Origin: Kryptolebias marmoratus
Lineage: Eukaryota; Chordata; Actinopteri; Cyprinodontiformes; Rivulidae
DNA: 64,000 nucleotides
Reading direction: 5' to 3'
Assembly (NCBI RefSeq): GCF_001649575.2
Contig: NC_051432.1
Coordinates: 22,889,415-22,953,414, forward strand
Made by a program: the position numbers and the translations under genes. Under the pieces are notes generated by a model. That model had not been told where the DNA came from. It did no database searches and saw nothing but the letters and a program-made list of their open reading frames with translations. Positions 59,248 to 64,000 of the stretch are shown in pieces (positions within the stretch are counted from its first letter, which is position 1; each line of letters opens with the position of its first letter).

Positions 59248-59762
59248 AGTTTATTTTACCTCATGGAAACAGGAGATTTTCTGCCCAAAAGGTAAACAGA
59301 CCTTTCCCTACCAAATTTCCCCCAGTGTTTTCTGGATAACACGGTCTGCCTTACTGTAAACCTGCCCACAATCGTTTAAAAGGAAAGTCACAAAAATAAT
59401 AAAAGAGTTAAAGTCCAATCCTTTTTTCCCCTCTCAGTTGTTTTTATAAAGTACTTAAGAATATCTCTCTGTGGTAAAAATCCAGAGTCAGCACCAAATT
59501 TGAATTTCAGCTCAGTTTTGATGTTTGTCTTCACATACTTTTAGTATTTTTCTTCAGACAAAGTATTTATATGTAATTCCACCTAATATGTGGCATGTTT
59601 TGGACAGTTAATTTAGTTTTGTTCATAATTTGTTAATTGAAAGGTATATTTAAGACTTAGCTTTCCTTGAGCAATCATTGATATAAACTGTAAGCAGTCC
59701 TGAAGCTGCACATAACATTTTTTTTAAGGTGTAGGCAAAATGAACATAACTCAACACAATTC

Positions 59763-59822
59763 TGACAAGGAGGGCGGCAGGCAATCTGCAGTCCTTCAAG
59801 GAATGCTAGGCCTTTAATTAAT
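59763..59822 (+). repeat. Terminal fragment of repeat family A
   Basis: GAGGGCGGCAGGCAATCTGC followed by CAAGGAATGCTAGGCCTTTA: the far end of the family, alone. Confidence 0.6.
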
Positions 59823-59824
59823 GA

Positions 59825-60240
59825 AATAATCCCAAGTGAGTTGTTTGGATAAAACCCGTGTTTTGTCTAAAGATATCCTGTCTCCTTTGCCCACTCTGCC
59901 CTCGTGATAAATCACTTGGTGGATGATCGGAGTGAGCTCTAATGGAGGATTTATGAAAAGAGTCTCAAAGAGAGTAAACAGAGTTTTGCTAAGTGTTTAC
60001 ACTCAGTCTCCCTGCGGACATCAGAGCTGATAACTAACACTATCAGGCACAAGGGCCGACCCTGACTCTGGAGCCCGTGGGCCCTCGCTGGTCAAACAAA
60101 CCTGCGGGAGTTCAGGAGAAACGCGCAGCTGCAAGATCTCCGTGGAGTGCAGCTGATAAGAGAAAGAGATAAGAGACGGCGTGTTTGAGTGGAGAGGTCA
60201 CAAAGGTCCGGCACTGAAGGCTTTTCCATTCACCTGAAAC
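59825..60240. promoter_or_regulatory. Candidate GATA-rich enhancer downstream of b3gntl1
   Basis: Balanced-composition, non-repeat, non-coding block with four GATA sites: TGATAA at 59905, 60028 and 60154, and AGATAA at 60167. The third overlaps an E-box, CAGCTGATAA (60150-60159). Clustering and composition suggest an element, but no conservation data were available. Confidence 0.3.
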
Positions 60241-60904
60241 GATTCCACATTCCTTTGTTTCTTCACGTCAGATATGTGTGTCTGTGAGACGAATGAGCCA
60301 ACTTTTTACCAGGGTACTGATGACTGGACAACGCTGCACTACACAGCCACATTAAACTTCCTGTTTGTAATTTTAGCATCACTTTAACTACATGAATTAT
60401 TGTGCTGTGCATATGAGCACGTATGTCACAAAAAGATAACTAGACAGGAAGGAAGACAGAAAATCTTTTTTAGGCTGAAATTAGCAGCAACAACAAAGGA
60501 TGACTTTAACTTCTTACTTTGTAAGTGAAATAAAACCAAAGCTGGTAAAATCTGTGCTGAAACTCTCACTTTTAACTCGAGTCAACCTGAAACTTTTTTT
60601 TTTAGATTTCCTCAGTAAAGGTATGTTTGGTTGAGACGTTCTTTTGTGCGTTGGTCTGTTTGTGGGGCTGAACTTGGACTTGTGCTCATGTAGCTGCTGT
60701 TTTTCTGCCGTTCATGGGTCGTTTTAAAGTAGATGCACATGAAAATAAAGTTTTGTGTTTTATGTATTGTATGTTTTGAACTTGTTGACATTATTGGCCC
60801 TAGGAGCTTAAATACAATTACATTGTATTGTAGATGATATTTCAAAATGAGCTTCTTAGTATTAAAGCCCAGAACTCCATTAAAATCAGTTACATTAAAA
60901 CTTG

Positions 60905-61620
60905 ATAATTAAATCTAGGAACTGAGGAAACCAGTTGTTGGAGGTTTTGGAGGGAATGTTGTCCCATTCTTGTCTGATGGAGGATTCTAGCTGTTTAAAA
61001 GTCTTGGGTCTTCTTTTCTGGATTTTTTTTTTTTTCTTGAATGAGAGCATGTGTTGTACTAAAACCTGTGCATGCTGTCTACATTGATGGAGACCATTCC
61101 AGATGTGTAAGCTGCCCATGACATAGTCAGTAATGCACCCCCATACCATCAGAGAGGCAGGCTTGAATTACTTCTGTTGTTTTCAAAAAGAATTTCAATT
61201 GTTGATTCCTCTGACCACAGAACAGTTCTCTACTTTGCCTCAGTTCATTTTAAATGAGCTTTGCTCCAGCGAAAATGGCAGTGTTTCTGGCTGGTGTTCA
61301 CATCTGGCTTCTTCTTTGCCTGATAGAGCTTTAAGCAGCATTTGTGGACGACAGGGTGAGCTGTGTTTACAGACAATGATCTGTGGAAGTGTTCCTGAGC
61401 CCATGATGTCCAGAACAGAATCAGACCTGTTTTTAATGAAGTGGAAAATTCCCATAAATACTCCTAAACCTGTGGAAAGCCTTCCCAGAAGAGTTTAAGC
61501 TGTTACAGCTGCACAGGGTGGACCAACATCAGATTAAACCCTATGAATTAAGAATGAGTATATACACGTGTGAAGGAAAACGAGTGAATACTTTTGTCAA
61601 TACAGTGTACAGAGTGACAT
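60905..61620 (-). mobile_element. Tc1/mariner-like transposon relic
   Basis: On -, a frame from 61149 reads MVWGCI, GSLHIWNG, a VLVQHML block, then after an internal deletion and an A-rich run KIQKRRPKTFKQLE and RQEWDNIPS. These match in order the C-terminal half of a Tc1-like transposase (MVWGCIS ... QHMLPS ... KIQQRRPRT ... QEWEKI). The DDE acidic residues between MVWGC and QRRP are deleted, so it is inactive. The right edge reads GAATACTTTTGTCAATACAG, typical of Tc1-like termini. Confidence 0.75.
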
Positions 61621-62305
61621 ACTTCCTTGCTAAATGTTCTTTCTTCTCTTTCAACAACTACTGCTGATGCCCTTGAGCAAGACACTTAGGCTCATTAGAG
61701 ATCTTGTTCGGTTGCTCAGCTGCTCACTGTAGATAATTTAGGATTTCTTTAAAAGAGAGAGGAAATAAAGGGTCAGAAGGTCTGAAATAAGAGATACGGG
61801 AATGTGAGAGTGGTGCTCAGAGGAAGCATTGTGAGGACAGACGGAGCGTTCCTCCTGTCAGGTCGTTTGAGAGGAGCCAGGTGACCACAGGGTGGGGGTA
61901 AAGGGAGAAGGTCAAAGTTCTCAGCGGCTCTGTAAATACTTCACATGGTGGAGGAGCATCTGAGGTCAAACAACACATCAGCAGCAAACCTCTGCAGCGG
62001 AGAAACCAGCAGACTCCCTCTGCAACCAGAGGCTGTTGGGCTTATGGTGAAGGTGTGTTTATTTTTAAGACTCTGGAAACTGAAACATGTGCATTAGAGA
62101 GCCGGTGGTTTACCTTTCTTTTTTTTTTTTTGTCAAAAGTTGCACCACTTTTTCAAAGCAAGTTTACTGACGAAATTTAGTTCCTATTAATGGTGTTAAC
62201 TTTCTTTTAGTCGTTTATTTTCGCAAAGGAGTTCAGTAGAAAAAAAAGTGGCTCTGAAGGTGCAGAAAGCAAAAGAAATCTCTGATAAAAAGGCTGAAAT
62301 AATGT
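61621..62305. other. Intergenic DNA, no gene seen
   Basis: Contains a CCTTGAGCAAGACACTTAGG phrase (61673-61692) common in fish interspersed repeats. Otherwise nothing recognised. Confidence 0.45.
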
Positions 62306-63550
62306 ATTAAATTAAAGGCTTAGAATTCCTTGAAAGAAATGCATGTTGCCCGCCACTTTTCGTGCCAGAGTTCTGGTATGAAAGAGTTCTGGCATTGTGA
62401 TGGCCAAATCCATGGCCACACTCTAAAGCCTTAATGTCAGTAACTCCTTTTATACACTTTATTTATATTTTTTCTTTCATACAAACACAATAATATTTTA
62501 GTTGCAATAAAAACATTTATTAGTTGATTTGGATACATTTGTTCTATTTGTTAGCGCGCCCATTTAGTAACAAATGTGTTTGCCAATTTAATTTGTTGCT
62601 TAAAATTAACTTTGTGTTTGTTTTTGCCGGTACTTACCTGCCTTGGAGTTGCCAGACAAAAGATTGGGGCCAGGGCTCAGCAGGTTCAAATGCTGATTGG
62701 ACTGCACCACTAGTTCCTGCTGGCGAGGGGAATTTGTAGTTTCTTTGTCTAGATAAGTTTCTGTATTTTAAGTAAATATGAGTGTTTAAAGTTTAATATT
62801 TTGGGTTTTCATTTTTGGGTCTTTAGTTTAGCCAAACTTAGCTGTGCTGTTATTTGTTTTGTGTTGTTTGTAATTGTATTCTGTTTAGTTACCCCTATTG
62901 TGTCTTAATTGGTCTGATCAGCCAGTATATAAACCCCTGTGTGTCATTTCTTAAGGAAGGTCAGTATGTTTGTTGGTGCAGCCAGGGTTTGCATCTTTTT
63001 GCCTCAGTTCAGTTTTTGTCTTTTTTGACCTTTTTTATGAGCTCAGTTTGTCTTTTTGTTGGTTATAATTGTTGGGTTAAAATAAAAGAGACTATTTTTC
63101 TAATATCTCCTGTGACTCCTCCTATTTTAACTCGGTCCTTCACAGGCATCCATCCCTAATCATCTTGTGATGATAAGGGATGGAGTTAAAGCCATTTTGG
63201 TCGAATCTCGTAAATTATGTTATGCATATCTCATGCAAGATCTGACGACATGTATTAGCTCTCAGAGTATGTGTTGTGAATGCCTCTCAGCTACTACCAC
63301 GCCAACTTTTAGTTTAATACCTGTAAAATTGGCTGAGCTTGATCCATTTATGTGTTTGGCCAGTTGGATGTGGTGGCCATCTTTGATCAGGCTGACCCCA
63401 AAGGTGATTTAGTTGCAGATCCAATGATTACTTTATGAAATTTTCATTGGAATCCATCCATCGGTTCATGAGATATTTTTGCTAGCATGACAGACAAATG
63501 ATCAGTATAAGACAGTATCGCCCTTTTTGCCTTTGGCGGTGAGCAATAAA
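62306..63550 (-). repeat. Repeat family A copy split by a solo LTR
   Basis: The left part, 62306-62395, has AAGGCTTAGAATTCCTTG and TGCCCGCCACTTTTCGTGCC. The right part, 63150-63550, has CTCTCAGCTACTACCACGCC, AACTTTTAGTTTAATACCTG, GGTGGCCATCTTTGATCAGG, TTCATGAGATATTTTTGCTA and CGCCCTTTTTGCCTTTGGCG. Read on -, this is a complete family A copy from start block to end block, interrupted by the LTR. Confidence 0.85.
62391..63149. mobile_element. Solo LTR with 5-bp target-site duplication
   Basis: LTR 62396-63144 (749 bp) begins TGTGA and ends TCACA, is flanked on both sides by GGCAT (62391-62395, 63145-63149), and reads as + sense: TATATAAA near 62926-62933, AATAAA near 63081-63086 and a T-rich 3' end. 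No internal gag/pol lies on either side, so it is the product of LTR-LTR recombination. The 5-bp duplication and the TG...CA ends fit a Ty3/Gypsy-type or similar element; the family cannot be fixed without coding sequence. Confidence 0.85.
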
Positions 63551-64000
63551 ATATAAAGCGCCTTAAACTCAATTGAAACCACAACAGTAAAAGCTCTTTT
63601 TATGTTTCGTATTTAATTTAGGTTTGCATATTAACAAACAAGTCTAGGGTGTTTTGTGATGCTGTGAAGTAGTGAATCATGTCTTGCAGTTGTTAAGTAG
63701 CAGCTCTATAAGCATTAGTAGCATATCAGTGGAAGGATGTTACTTTTAGTGCCCTGTAATGGTTTTTTGTAACAACAGTTTGGCAGAAATGGAAGTGTGT
63801 GTTTGTGGAGAGGGGATATGAACAAGGAGGGGGTGTATGTAAAGGACTCTGTTACAGTAGTTCTCAAAATGGGTCACACAGGTCTGTCAGAAGAGGGGGA
63901 ATGTGACGACTGGGTATCATGCTCCCCCCCCCCCTCCCTGCTGCTTTCTCACGGGAAACCCGCCTGAGATCCAAACAGGCACATGTGTGACTGTTTGTCT
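63551..64000. other. Intergenic DNA to the window edge
   Basis: No gene recognised. A C run lies at about 63925-63935. Confidence 0.45.

Noticed and set aside
61133..61498. Plus-strand frame of 121 codons
   Set aside because: Antisense of the Tc1-like transposase relic.

Overview
This is a vertebrate nuclear segment, almost certainly from a teleost fish. Every gene has short exons with GT-AG introns. The non-coding DNA is AT-rich, full of (TG)n, (AT)n, (ATT)n and (GATA)n microsatellites, and carries fish-type repeats: L2-like LINE, Tc1-like and hAT-like DNA transposons, a solo LTR and an unnamed high-copy family. The species cannot be fixed from the window.

Layout. 1.0-3.6 kb: a GIMAP/AIG1-type GTPase gene on + (two coding exons) with a hydrophobic N-terminal leader. 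3.7-10.3 kb: intergenic, repeat-rich. 10.4-11.8 kb: a two-exon RASD (Dexras1/Rhes)-like Ras-family GTPase on -, with a TATA box upstream. 12.45-27.8 kb: mycbpap on + (19 coding exons deduced, about 812 aa), with an RFX X-box-like motif upstream of the start. 27.9-41.8 kb: epn3 on + (non-coding first exon plus 11 coding exons, about 596 aa), starting a few hundred bases after the mycbpap poly(A) signal. 41.9-45.7 kb: intergenic, with one unassigned open frame on -. 45.7-58.4 kb: b3gntl1 on + (12 exons, about 390 aa), with a CRE/CCAAT/ETS-type promoter. 58.4-64 kb: intergenic, with a Tc1-like relic, a GATA-rich candidate enhancer and a solo LTR inserted in an older repeat.

The genes do not form one pathway. 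MYCBPAP is linked to cilia and flagella, EPN3 is an endocytic clathrin adaptor, B3GNTL1 is a GT2-type glycosyltransferase, and the other two are GTPases. The MYCBPAP-EPN3 pair is also adjacent in human (17q21.33), and B3GNTL1 lies elsewhere on the same human arm (17q25.3), so the block is partly conserved synteny.

I found no convincing novel multi-gene system. The points most worth following are the leader on the GIMAP protein, the altered G3 motif and long N-terminus of the RASD-like protein, the X-box at mycbpap, an overlapping stop/start arrangement in the epn3 leader that could give a longer ENTH N-terminus, the N-terminal extension of B3gntl1, and several nested transposon insertions with readable target-site duplications. 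Exon borders were deduced by eye from splice consensus and reading-frame continuity; no alignment or expression data were available.
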